A DNA stretch of 26,525 nucleotides from positions 1-26,525 of IMG/VR virus record IMGVR_UViG_3300020027_000029; one strand, 5' to 3'. Below are positions 14,918 to 22,873 of this stretch, one piece after another. The translations under genes and the position numbers were made by a program. Position 1 is the first letter of the stretch. The number at the start of each line of letters is the position of its first letter. The stretch comes from a virus. Under the pieces are notes generated by a model, which had not been told where the DNA came from, searched no databases, and saw only the letters and a program-made list of their open reading frames with translations.

Positions 14918-16252
14918 ATGGCAAAGCTCGGAGCTCGGCTGAAGCATGCTTGGAATGCGTTTTCCGATAGTGACAGCGCAAGAAATCGCCCGATTGACAT
15001 GGTTGGGGGTGGGGGTTCCTACCTCAGTGTCGGTCCTGATCGGCAGCGTCGGCGTTTCTCAACCGAGCGATCGATCATCTCCTCGATCTACACTCGAATC
15101 GGTATCGATGTGTCAGCGATACCTATGCGACACGTTCGCATGGATGACCAAAATCGATACATGGAGGACATCGACAGTGGACTTGACAGTTGCCTGACCC
15201 TCGAGGCCAACGTAGATCAAGCCGGTCGGGCGTTCCGGCAGGACGTGGCCATGACCATTCTGGACGAAGGTATCGCAGCCATCGTTCCGGTAGAGACCAC
15301 GCTGTCTCCGGAGGAATCGGGCAGCTGGGATATCAAGACCATGCGGGTAGGTCGTGTCACATCGTGGTTTCCCAGGCACGTGCGGGTCTCGCTCTACAAC
15401 GAAGAGCGTGGTATGCGTGAGGAACTCACGTTGCCAAAGAAGATGGTGGCGATCATCGAGAATCCGCTGTATTCGGTGATGAACGAGCCGAATTCGACGC
15501 TGCAACGTCTGATTCGTAAGCTCAATCTTCTGGATGAGGTGGACGAGAAGTCCTCTTCGGGCAAACTCGACATGATCATTCAGCTTCCGTACGTGATCAA
15601 GTCGGAAGCACGACGTCAGCAGGCCGAACAGCGGCGGAAGGACATCGAGTTCCAGCTGACAGGCAGCCAGTACGGCATCGCCTACACAGATGGTACCGAG
15701 AAGATCGTTCAGTTGAATCGTGCGGTGGAGAACAATCTGTTGCCACAGATTCAGGAGCTCAAGACTCAGCTCTACGCTGAATTGGGGCTTACGGCTGAAG
15801 TCATGAACGGTACGGCCGATGAGAAGACGATGTTGAACTACAACGCCCGCACGATCGAGCCATTGCTGGATGCGATCGTGGAGGCCATGCTCCGAGTCTT
15901 CCTCACGAAGACAGCGCGCACACAGGGCCAGTCGATCATGTACTTCCGGGACCCGTTCAAGTTCGTCCCGATCGGTGGTGAGGGTGGTATCGCCGATATC
16001 GCCGACAAGTTCACTCGTAACGAGATCACCTCGTCCAACGAGATTCGGCAGGCCATCGGTATGAAGCCGCGTCCTGAGCCCAAGGCTGATGCGCTGATTA
16101 ACTCCAACATGCCTCAGGGTAAGACGGGGGTGGCCATCGATTCCACAGCCGAAGAGATCGTCGATGACGAACCCGATCCGGTTGTGGCTCAGCTGACCGA
16201 AGATCTGGCCAGCACCGAAGCTGAGGTCGATGCGGCACTGGCGGGTGGGTAA
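14918..16252 (+). CDS. Portal protein (HK97/SPP1-like)
   Basis: ATG 14918 follows GGAAGGAGGTG. The 444-aa product contains I-I-S-S-I-Y-T-R-I-G-I-D-V-S near residue 53, a wing/stem region with I-Q-E-L-K-T-Q-L-Y-A-E-L-G-L-T-A-E-V-M-N-G and long helices (I-E-P-L-L-D-A-I-V-E-A-M-L), then F-T-R-N-E-I-T-S-S-N-E-I-R-Q-A-I-G-M, the usual portal clip/crown pattern. The C-terminus is acidic. The dodecameric portal is the DNA entry ring and docks the terminase. Its stop overlaps the scaffold-like gene (TAATG), and the capsid fusion follows, the normal head-gene order. Confidence 0.9.
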   Translation: MAKLGARLKHAWNAFSDSDSARNRPIDMVGGGGSYLSVGPDRQRRRFSTERSIISSIYTRIGIDVSAIPMRHVRMDDQNRYMEDIDSGLDSCLTLEANVDQAGRAFRQDVAMTILDEGIAAIVPVETTLSPEESGSWDIKTMRVGRVTSWFPRHVRVSLYNEERGMREELTLPKKMVAIIENPLYSVMNEPNSTLQRLIRKLNLLDEVDEKSSSGKLDMIIQLPYVIKSEARRQQAEQRRKDIEFQLTGSQYGIAYTDGTEKIVQLNRAVENNLLPQIQELKTQLYAELGLTAEVMNGTADEKTMLNYNARTIEPLLDAIVEAMLRVFLTKTARTQGQSIMYFRDPFKFVPIGGEGGIADIADKFTRNEITSSNEIRQAIGMKPRPEPKADALINSNMPQGKTGVAIDSTAEEIVDDEPDPVVAQLTEDLASTEAEVDAALAGG

Positions 16253-16788
16253 TGCTAACGCCTACCGAGTTCGAACTCCAACACGTCTACGACCCGGTCG
16301 CGGCCCGTGAGTACTACCTTCGGACCCGAAAGCTGAAGGGCCGACAGCCGGGGGCTGGTGACGATCCCAGGACGGGTCTGACCCGTGGACAGATCGCCAG
16401 CAATGCCAAGACCCGGCAGCGTAAGGAACTCGCCGCCCGCATCCAGTCTCTCTCGAAAAAGTTGGACCGGCTCGAAGCCAAGATCCGAGAGATGGAGAGC
16501 AAGGCGAAAAGTGAGGACCGTAAGGGAGAGGCAAAGAAGGAACGGGCGGCCAAAGAGGCGGACAAGCCGAAGACCGCTGCCGAAAAGGCTGAAGCTGCTC
16601 GCGAAAGTGAGAAGTATCGCGACAAGAACAAGCAGAAACTGAAGAATCAGGCGAAGCAAGCCAGCAGCAAGTCTGGCGGCGGTAGCTCCAAGAAGTCGGG
16701 AACGAAGACGGTTACCGATTTTAAGGCTTTGGCCACCAAAGTTAAGGGGCAGATCGCAGTCGCCAAACAGAAGCTAGCTGCGCTCTAA
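16252..16788 (+). CDS. Scaffold-like protein with YDPxxAREYYLRTRxLKGR motif
   Basis: ATG 16252 shares a base with the portal stop. The 178-aa product has a short motif (residues 13-31: Y-D-P-V-A-A-R-E-Y-Y-L-R-T-R-K-L-K-G-R) then a long Lys/Glu/Ala coiled coil (about 65-140) and a Ser/Gly/Lys-rich C-terminal part ending in another helix. Similar YDPxxAxEYY...LKGR motifs occur, from memory, in phage head-region proteins of Gram-positive hosts. The place between portal and the protease-capsid fusion and the coiled coil fit a scaffolding protein. Direct evidence for scaffolding is lacking. Confidence 0.6.
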   Translation: MLTPTEFELQHVYDPVAAREYYLRTRKLKGRQPGAGDDPRTGLTRGQIASNAKTRQRKELAARIQSLSKKLDRLEAKIREMESKAKSEDRKGEAKKERAAKEADKPKTAAEKAEAARESEKYRDKNKQKLKNQAKQASSKSGGGSSKKSGTKTVTDFKALATKVKGQIAVAKQKLAAL

Positions 16789-16826
16789 GAGCGCCGAAGA
16801 TCCAAAAGACGAAAGGAACAGTCAAA

Positions 16827-18917
16827 ATGGGAGAAAAGTCCCGCCGACTGGATTTCGGTGACTCTTCGCCGGAGAACAGTCTGATGCATTCGGCCGCTGC
16901 GGTCAAGCCCGACTTCAGTGGCTGGGCCACGAAGTTCGGTCTGCGCTGCTCGGACGGGCGCACTATCCTGAACGGTGCCTTCGAGCACCAGGACGGAGAC
17001 CGAGTTCCGCTGGTCTGGCAGCACGGGCACAGCTCGCCCGAGAACGTCCTGGGACACGCGATCCTGGAGACCAAGAAGCAGGGTGTCTACTGCTACGGGT
17101 ACTTCAACGACACGGCCCAGGCCCAGAACGCGAAGACGTTGGTGCAGCACGAGGACATCTCGGCGCTGTCGATCTTCGCAAATTCGCTCATCGAGAAGGC
17201 CAAGCAGGTCTCGCACGGCATCATCCGCGAGCTCTCGCTGGTCCTGGCCGGCGCCAATCCCGGCGCGCTGATCGACAACATCGAGATCGCGCACGCGGAC
17301 GGTTCGGTGGATACGGTCGCTGACGAAGCGATTATCTACACCGGCCTGGAGCTGGAGCACGCCGACGGTCCCACCGCTGAGGCGGAAACGGAGATCGAGA
17401 CGGTGACGGTGACCGAGACGGTGACGGTGACGGACAACGATCCGACCGTTTCGGACGTCTACGCGACGATGACTTCGGAGCAGCAGGAGGTCGTCCACTA
17501 CATGGTGGGCGCAGCTCTGGAGAGCACGGCAACCCCCGAAAGCACCACCGAAACCGAGACCTCCGACGAGGAGGGCATCACCCACGACGACAAGGACGAG
17601 AACGAGATGAGCGGACGAAACGTCTTCGAGCAGGCCCGCGAGGACCGCGAGGCCGCGCCCCGGACCGTGCTTTCGCACGACGCGATGCGTGGCATCGCCG
17701 CCGACGCCGTCAAGCGTGGCTCGCTGAAGGAGGCAGTGGAGGACTACGCCTTCAAGCACGGCATCGAGAGCATCGACACGCTGTTCCCGGATGCGCGGAC
17801 GATCACCGACACCCCGGAGTTCGACAAGCGCCGGACCGAGTGGGTGTCCGAGGTCCTCAACAAGGTCCGCAAGAGCCCGTTCTCGCGGATCAAGTCGATC
17901 ACGGCGGACATCACCCACACCGAGGCGCGGGCGAAGGGCTACATCAAGGGCACGCTGAAGAAGGAGGAGTTCTTCGGCCTGATGAAGCGCGTCACGACCC
18001 CGAGCACGGTGTACAAGAAGCAGAGGCTCGATCGCGACGACATCATCGACATCACGGACTTCGATGTCGTGCTGTGGCTGAAGGCCGAGATGCGGCTCAT
18101 GCTCGACGAGGAGATCGCGCGCGCCATCCTCATCGGGGACGGCCGTGACGTCGACGACGAGGACAAGGTCCGGGACCCGAAGGGCGCCACCGACGGGGCC
18201 GGCATCCGTTCGATCCTCAACGACGACGACCTCTACGCGGCGACGATCACGATCGACGTCGACGGGGACCTCAAGAAGACGGACCTCGTGGACAAGATCC
18301 TCGAGTCCATGCGGTTCTACAAGGGCTCCGGGCTCCCGACGTTCTACACGACGCTGCCCGTCATGACGCAGATGCTGCTGGCCCGAGACACGCACGGCCG
18401 GCGCTTCTACCGCACCGCCACGGATCTCGCGGCGGAGCTGGGCGTCGACAAGGTGGTGACCTGCGAGGTCATGGAGGACGAAGTCGACCTGGTCGGGCTC
18501 GTCGTCAACCTCCAGGACTACACGATGGGCGCCGACCGCGGTGGCGAGGTGTCGTTCTTCGACGACTTCGACATCGACTACAACCAGTACAAGTACCTGA
18601 TCGAGGCCCGCGCTTCCGGAGCCCTCACCAAGATCCGGTCCGCGCTGGTCATCAAGCAGGCCGCGTCCGGCGCCACCAAGGTCATGCCGGCCGAGCCGGT
18701 GTTCGATCCGGACGACTCCGAGATCACGATCACCGACACCACGGGAGTCACCTACCGCCGCAGCGATACCAACGCGGCGGTGACGAGCTCCGGCTCGCCG
18801 TACGTCGTCGACGAGGGCGTGGACCTCACGATCTACGCCGTCGCCAACGCGACGTACTTCTTCGACAACAACGTCGAGGACGAGTGGACGTTCCGCGGCA
18901 CGGCCGGCGGCGCGTAG
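16827..18917 (+). CDS. Prohead protease-major capsid protein fusion (HK97 fold)
   Basis: ATG 16827 follows GAAAGG. The 696-aa product joins two functions normally encoded separately. Residues about 30-150 match S78 prohead protease: V-P-L-V-W-Q-H66-G-H (His), A-L-S115-I-F-A-N (Ser) and I-R-E135-L-S-L-V-L-A-G-A-N-P-G-A (acidic residue and terminal motif). Residues about 170-265 are a low-complexity Thr/Glu/Val/Asp linker. The HK97-type capsid domain follows from about residue 266 (G-R-N-V-F-E-Q), with W-L-K-A-E-M-R-L-M-L-D-E-E-I-A-R-A-I-L-I-G-D-G. The last 70 or so residues look like an Ig-like surface domain ending E-D-E-W-T-F. Codons are strongly C/G-ending, as expected for the most abundant virion protein. 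The linker must be cut to free the capsid subunit. Confidence 0.88.
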   Translation: MGEKSRRLDFGDSSPENSLMHSAAAVKPDFSGWATKFGLRCSDGRTILNGAFEHQDGDRVPLVWQHGHSSPENVLGHAILETKKQGVYCYGYFNDTAQAQNAKTLVQHEDISALSIFANSLIEKAKQVSHGIIRELSLVLAGANPGALIDNIEIAHADGSVDTVADEAIIYTGLELEHADGPTAEAETEIETVTVTETVTVTDNDPTVSDVYATMTSEQQEVVHYMVGAALESTATPESTTETETSDEEGITHDDKDENEMSGRNVFEQAREDREAAPRTVLSHDAMRGIAADAVKRGSLKEAVEDYAFKHGIESIDTLFPDARTITDTPEFDKRRTEWVSEVLNKVRKSPFSRIKSITADITHTEARAKGYIKGTLKKEEFFGLMKRVTTPSTVYKKQRLDRDDIIDITDFDVVLWLKAEMRLMLDEEIARAILIGDGRDVDDEDKVRDPKGATDGAGIRSILNDDDLYAATITIDVDGDLKKTDLVDKILESMRFYKGSGLPTFYTTLPVMTQMLLARDTHGRRFYRTATDLAAELGVDKVVTCEVMEDEVDLVGLVVNLQDYTMGADRGGEVSFFDDFDIDYNQYKYLIEARASGALTKIRSALVIKQAASGATKVMPAEPVFDPDDSEITITDTTGVTYRRSDTNAAVTSSGSPYVVDEGVDLTIYAVANATYFFDNNVEDEWTFRGTAGGA

Positions 18918-18932
18918 GCCTGAACCCCGGAC

Positions 18933-19259
18933 ATGGCGAGGTATCACGGCAAGGTCGGGTATGGTGATACCGTCGAAAGTGCGCCTGGTGTGCACTCCGA
19001 CACCATCGTAGAGCGTCTCTACTACGGCGATGTTATTCGCAATAGCAGGACGCTCCGCGAGGGGGAGAACCTGAATCAGGATCTCTCCGTCGGCAACTCG
19101 ATAAGCATTGTCGCCGATGCTTATGCTCGTGAGCATTTCTTCGCCATTCGATACGTGGAGTGGGCGGGGGTGTACTGGACAGTGGCGAACGTGGAAGTCC
19201 AGCACCCCCGTCTTCTTCTCAACCTGGGGGAGGTCTATCATGGCCCAACCCCGGGTTGA
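18933..19259 (+). CDS. Head-tail connector/head-closure-like protein
   Basis: This 108-aa protein starts at ATG 18933, 16 bases after the capsid stop, with a weak ribosome-binding site (GGAC). It is beta-rich: Y-H-G-K-V-G-Y-G, V-E-R-L-Y-Y-G-D-V-I-R-N, L-S-V-G-N-S-I-S-I-V-A-D, Y-V-E-W-A-G-V-Y-W-T-V-A-N-V-E. Small beta-barrel proteins at this place are usually stopper/head-closure proteins, and the sequence resembles such actinophage neck proteins from memory. Its end overlaps the next gene by 20 bases. Confidence 0.7.
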   Translation: MARYHGKVGYGDTVESAPGVHSDTIVERLYYGDVIRNSRTLREGENLNQDLSVGNSISIVADAYAREHFFAIRYVEWAGVYWTVANVEVQHPRLLLNLGEVYHGPTPG

Positions 19260-19542
19260 GCTTCAAACGATCCTGGAAGGGATCACGGAGCATGTGTATT
19301 TTCAGCCTCCGATAAACATCGAGATGCAATTCCCGTGCATTGTCTATGCGCGGGACGGAAGCGAAACGGAGCACGCGGGGAACAAGCTCTACCGACTCAC
19401 CAAGCGGTACCAGGTGACGGTCATCGACCGGAATCCCGACAGCGTCCTGCCAGACGAAGTGGAAGAGTTGCCTCTGTGCGATTTCGACCGATTTTTCGCG
19501 GCGGACAATCTCAATCACTACGTTTTCACCCTCTTCTTCTGA
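19240..19542 (+). CDS. Tail terminator-like protein
   Basis: ATG 19240 lies inside the preceding gene, with GGGGGAGG upstream, and supplies the best start. The 100-aa product has L-Q-T-I-L-E-G-I-T-E-H-V-Y-F-Q-P-P, F-P-C-I-V-Y-A-R-D, a Y-Q-V-T-V-I-D-R-N-P-D-S core and L-N-H-Y-V-F-T-L-F-F at the end. This alpha/beta layout and position (after the connector, before the tail tube) match tail terminator/completion proteins that cap the tail tube. The family assignment is from pattern and context. Confidence 0.7.
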   Translation: MAQPRVELQTILEGITEHVYFQPPINIEMQFPCIVYARDGSETEHAGNKLYRLTKRYQVTVIDRNPDSVLPDEVEELPLCDFDRFFAADNLNHYVFTLFF

Positions 19543-19558
19543 GAAAGGAACCATCTGC

Positions 19559-20458
19559 ATGGCACCACTGACGTGGGACCAGGTCGGCGAACGACTGTTC
19601 GAGACCGGTGTCGATCACGGAGTCCTCTACATCCCGGACGAGGTCGGGGCCTACGACGAGGCGCATCCGTGGAACGGTCTGACAACCGTCACCGAGTCGC
19701 CGTCGGGCGCGGAGTCCAACCCGCAGTACGCCGACAACATCAAGTACCTGAACCTCATCTCCGCCGAGGAGTTCGGCGCGACGGTCGAGGCCTTCACGTA
19801 CCCCGAGGCCTTCGCGCAGTGCGACGGTTCGGCGCTGCCCTCTCCGGGCATCGTCCTCGGACAGCAGGGCCGCAAGGTGTTCGGCCTGGCGTACCGCACG
19901 AGGCTCGGCAACGACCTCGAGGGTGTCGACCACGGCTACAAGATCCACCTGATCTACGGCGCCCAGGCAGCGCCGTCGGAGAAGGCCTACGGCACGATCA
20001 ACGACTCTCCCGAGGCCATCACGTTCTCGTGGGAGGTCACCACCACGCCGGTCCCGGTCGCGGCTGAGATCGAGGGCGTGCAGCTCAAGCCCACGGCCCA
20101 GCTGGTCATCGACTCCACCAAGGTGGACGCCGACGATCTGGAGGCGCTCGAGGAGATCCTGTTCGGCTCGGCAGGCGATGACGCCCGCCTCCCCCTGCCG
20201 GATGAGGTCATCGCCCTGTTCACCGGCGAGGTCGTCGAAGTGGATCTGGGTACCCCGGCCAACCAGCCGACGTACAACGCCGGCACGCACGTCCTGACCC
20301 TCCCCGCCGTCACCGGCGTGCAGTGGAAGGTGAACGGCATCAACAAGGCCAACGGCGCTCAGCCGGCGCTCGGCGTCGGAGAGACCGCCGAGGTGCAGGC
20401 CGTTGCCCAGGCCGGGTACAACCTGGACGGCGACGACGACTGGACGTTCGACTACTAG
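19559..20458 (+). CDS. Major tail (tube) protein with C-terminal Ig-like extension
   Basis: ATG 19559 follows AAAGGA. The 299-aa product begins L-T-W-D-Q-V-G-E-R-L-F-E-T-G-V-D-H-G-V-L-Y, with A-F-T-Y-P-E, F-G-L-A-Y-R-T-R-L-G-N-D and G-Y-K-I-H-L-I-Y-G, the pattern of a tail tube subunit. From about residue 220 an Ig-like domain follows (W-K-V-N-G...Y-N-L-D-G-D-D-D-W-T-F-D-Y). The same W-T-F ending occurs on the capsid fusion. Codons are strongly C/G-ending, as expected for a highly expressed protein. A second, shorter homologue lies at 21041-21691. Confidence 0.85.
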   Translation: MAPLTWDQVGERLFETGVDHGVLYIPDEVGAYDEAHPWNGLTTVTESPSGAESNPQYADNIKYLNLISAEEFGATVEAFTYPEAFAQCDGSALPSPGIVLGQQGRKVFGLAYRTRLGNDLEGVDHGYKIHLIYGAQAAPSEKAYGTINDSPEAITFSWEVTTTPVPVAAEIEGVQLKPTAQLVIDSTKVDADDLEALEEILFGSAGDDARLPLPDEVIALFTGEVVEVDLGTPANQPTYNAGTHVLTLPAVTGVQWKVNGINKANGAQPALGVGETAEVQAVAQAGYNLDGDDDWTFDY

Positions 20459-20485
20459 TCGTCCCAAGTTGAAAGGAGCCAGAGG

Positions 20486-21028
20486 ATGCTCAGGATTCAA
20501 GTCGGTGCAACCGATTCTTACGACGAAGCGACATCTCAATTCGTCGAACAAGGTGGCATCACCTTGGAACTAGAGCATTCTCTGGTCTCTCTTTCAAAAT
20601 GGGAGGCAACTTTTGAGAAGCCGTTTCTCGGAAACAAAAGTAAAACTTCGGAAGAGATCTTTACGTATGTGAAGTGTATGTTGATTAGCCGCGAAGTTCC
20701 AGAGGATCTTCTCCACAAACTCTCTGAGCAGAACTTTAAGGAGATCAACGAGTACATCGACGCCAAGATGACGGCAACGTGGTTCAGCGACCAACCGGGC
20801 GCTCCTCGAACTCGAGAAGTTATCACGGCTGAGCTCATTTACTACTGGATGACGGTGTTCAACATTCCGTTCGAATGCGAACATTGGCATCTCAACCGAC
20901 TTTTCACGCTTATTCGGATCTGCAACGTCAAGCAGGCCAAGCCAAAGAAGATGAGCCGCGCTGAGATCTCTGCGCGTAACCGAGAGATCAACGAGCAACG
21001 CAAAGCACAAATGGGAACCAAGGGGTAG
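20486..21028 (+). CDS. Tail assembly chaperone-like protein
   Basis: ATG 20486 follows GAAAGGAG. The 180-aa product contains L-E-L-E-H-S-L-V-S-L-S-K-W-E-A, K-T-S-E-E-I-F-T-Y-V-K-C-M, A-T-W-F and E-L-I-Y-Y-W-M-T-V-F-N-I-P-F-E-C-E-H-W-H-L-N-R-L-F-T-L-I-R. This pattern belongs, from memory, to a family next to tail tube genes in phages of Gram-positive bacteria, with a likely chaperone role for the tape measure. The gene is visibly less GC-rich and uses more A/T-ending codons than its tube-protein neighbours. No overlapping frameshift partner is visible. Confidence 0.6.
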   Translation: MLRIQVGATDSYDEATSQFVEQGGITLELEHSLVSLSKWEATFEKPFLGNKSKTSEEIFTYVKCMLISREVPEDLLHKLSEQNFKEINEYIDAKMTATWFSDQPGAPRTREVITAELIYYWMTVFNIPFECEHWHLNRLFTLIRICNVKQAKPKKMSRAEISARNREINEQRKAQMGTKG

Positions 21029-21040
21029 AAAGGAGGCCAT

Positions 21041-21691
21041 ATGACCGTACTTGAATGGGACAAGACGGGAGACCGTCGGTTCGAGACAGGCGTCGACCGT
21101 GGCGTCCTCTATCTACGTGACGGAGCGGCGGTCCCGTGGAATGGGTTGACTTCGATTTCCGAAGAGACGTCTCGGGAAGTCAAGTCGTACTACCTCGACG
21201 GGGTGAAGTATCTCGACCATCATGTTCCGGGGTCTTACGCAGCGACGCTTTCCGCGTTCACATATCCGGATGAGCTTGACGCACTCATGGGCAACGAGGA
21301 ATTTGCTCCGGGGGTCATTCTCCACGATCAAAAGTCATCGGTCTTCCACCTGTCCTATCGAACCAAGATCGGTAACGACGTAGAAGGCGTGGACTTCGGA
21401 TACCGGCTTCATATTCTCTACAATATCATGGCCGTTTCGAACGGAGCCGCCATGTCGTCGATTGGGGACGCGGTTACGCCAAGTGCTTTCGAGTGGGCTC
21501 TGACGGGTACGCCGGCGAACATGTACGGCGTTCGTCCTACCAGTCACATTTCTCTCGACTCTCGGCATCTTGATTCGTTGCAGTTGGTGGCGATCGAGAA
21601 CCTACTTTACGGGACAGAAGAAGACGAGCCGACGATGCCCGACGCGGTGGATCTGCTCGAGATGTTGGATCCGGTGGGTGATCCGACATGA
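21041..21691 (+). CDS. Second tail tube-type protein (paralogue)
   Basis: ATG 21041 follows GAAAGGAGG. The 216-aa product is clearly homologous to the 19559-20458 product without its Ig-like extension: R-R-F-E-T-G-V-D-R-G-V-L-Y, P-W-N-G-L-T-S, A-F-T-Y-P, L-S-Y-R-T-K-I-G-N-D-V-E-G-V-D-F-G-Y-R-L-H. Codon use is less biased than the major tube gene, so expression is probably lower. A minor tube or tube-end (initiator/adaptor) subunit is a reasonable guess. Its stop overlaps the next ATG by 4 bases (ATGA). Confidence 0.8.
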   Translation: MTVLEWDKTGDRRFETGVDRGVLYLRDGAAVPWNGLTSISEETSREVKSYYLDGVKYLDHHVPGSYAATLSAFTYPDELDALMGNEEFAPGVILHDQKSSVFHLSYRTKIGNDVEGVDFGYRLHILYNIMAVSNGAAMSSIGDAVTPSAFEWALTGTPANMYGVRPTSHISLDSRHLDSLQLVAIENLLYGTEEDEPTMPDAVDLLEMLDPVGDPT

Positions 21692-22560
21692 GGGTTGATT
21701 TTCAAGGCGACGCACAGCCTAATCCGGAATTGGTGTTTCCAGATCCGGGTTCTGACGATACTTTCCCGCCGCTCACTCTGGTGCTTCCCGAGGGAGTGTT
21801 TTTGCCGGCATCATACATCGCCATGGGATACACTCATTACGAGGTTTGGTGCATTGGTGGTGCGGGTGGACGGGGTAGCGATTCCGGAGGTCGAGGATAT
21901 TTGATCAACGAGGATGGGTCACCGGCGCCATTTGGATCTCCGGCTGCGGGTATTGCTCATCTTGATCTTACTTGGCCTTACTACTTCGAAGAGTTTCCCG
22001 AAGACACGCAGCACTGGCATGATCCGCGTATCAGTCAACCGGAGTGCTACGGCGGCGGAGGTGGCGGGGGTGGGTTGCACGTAGTCTCGGGACTTCTGGC
22101 AGTGCTCCCCGACGAAGTAACGGTTGTGGTTGGTCAAGCTGGTGTAGACGCTCCGCTGGCTCAGAATGCTCGCCCAATAGACATCACTCCGACGATCGAC
22201 GATGTGCCATATTCTCCAGGCAGCGTTTACGACGAACCACATCTTACTTTCGTTCCTCCGGAATCGGGGGAAGATGGCGGTGCTTCGACGTTCAATGGCT
22301 TAACCTGTCGGGCATCAGGCGGTAAGGGAGGTGGCCCTTCAGGATATTGGACCGGTAGTCCGCCTCGGTTTGTAATCTCTGGTAACGGAGGAGCTGGCGG
22401 GGCCGGTAACCGAACCACGGCGGGAGGTGGAGCCGTTGGGGCAACCGAGCCGTTCAATCCACCCGACGGTTCGTGGGATGGAGATATCGGCAAAGGTGGC
22501 GGTGGCGGTCGAGGCGGTAGTAACACGCCGCCACTTTCTGGACCTGGATACGGGGTGTAA
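21688..22560 (+). CDS. Glycine-rich minor tail/adhesin protein
   Basis: ATG 21688 overlaps the previous stop (ATGA). The 290-aa product has a short N-terminal segment and then Gly-rich stretches (Y-G-G-G-G-G-G-G-G near 115; G-G-K-G-G-G; G-N-G-G-A-G-G-A-G-N; G-G-G-G-R-G-G-S). Gly-rich domains of this type serve as receptor-binding tips of phage tail fibres. It ends abruptly, and the next ORF (22563) carries what looks like the usual C-terminal end of such proteins. Confidence 0.65.
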   Translation: MRVDFQGDAQPNPELVFPDPGSDDTFPPLTLVLPEGVFLPASYIAMGYTHYEVWCIGGAGGRGSDSGGRGYLINEDGSPAPFGSPAAGIAHLDLTWPYYFEEFPEDTQHWHDPRISQPECYGGGGGGGGLHVVSGLLAVLPDEVTVVVGQAGVDAPLAQNARPIDITPTIDDVPYSPGSVYDEPHLTFVPPESGEDGGASTFNGLTCRASGGKGGGPSGYWTGSPPRFVISGNGGAGGAGNRTTAGGGAVGATEPFNPPDGSWDGDIGKGGGGGRGGSNTPPLSGPGYGV

Positions 22561-22562
22561 CC

Positions 22563-22859
22563 ATGGCCGATCAAACTTGGGTGGAGTGGGGATTGTTTCG
22601 AGCGGCCGGACCCAGTGGACGGGGGTCGTATTCTTACGCTGACCCAACCGTGTTTGGGGGCAGAGAGCTTCCGGAAAACCGAGTGGTCGTGGTTGGTTAC
22701 GGGAACGGTGGAGGCATATACGGATCTCCGGTATCCAAACCCATGATCGCCGGTCGAGGTGGCGGCGCAAAGGCGCTCGCGTCTCTGGCACACGGTTCCC
22801 ACGCTACGGGATTCAACCCCAACGGGCTCGTGGTGATCCGACTTACTCGCATCGAATAG
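22563..22859 (+). CDS. Small glycine-rich protein, possible continuation of the adhesin
   Basis: ATG 22563 starts two bases after the previous stop in another frame. The 98-aa product has G-Y-G-N-G-G-G-I-Y-G, G-R-G-G-G-A-K and ends F-N-P-N-G-L-V-V-I-R-L-T-R. The N-P-N-G-L-V-V-I-R-L ending is the usual C-terminal strand of Gly-rich adhesins. So this may be a separate subunit, or the displaced end of the 21688 protein after a frame change. The ribosome-binding site is weak (GGGGTG), so translation is probably coupled. Confidence 0.6.
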   Translation: MADQTWVEWGLFRAAGPSGRGSYSYADPTVFGGRELPENRVVVVGYGNGGGIYGSPVSKPMIAGRGGGAKALASLAHGSHATGFNPNGLVVIRLTRIE

Positions 22860-22873
22860 GAAAGGGAGGAGTC

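Noticed and set aside
16785-19241. 818-aa open frame on the minus strand opposite the protease-capsid fusion
   Set aside because: It mirrors the C/G-ending codons of the capsid gene, has no good start signal and gives a low-complexity Arg/Val/Asp/His-rich product. It is a shadow of the real gene.
19526-20551. 341-aa minus-strand frame opposite the tail tube gene
   Set aside because: Same cause as the capsid shadow: strong third-position C/G bias in the tail tube gene.
20486-21041. Programmed frameshift in the tail chaperone gene
   Set aside because: I looked for an overlapping second frame after the chaperone-like gene. The next gene starts after its stop with its own strong ribosome-binding site and is a tail tube homologue, so no frameshift pair is visible here.
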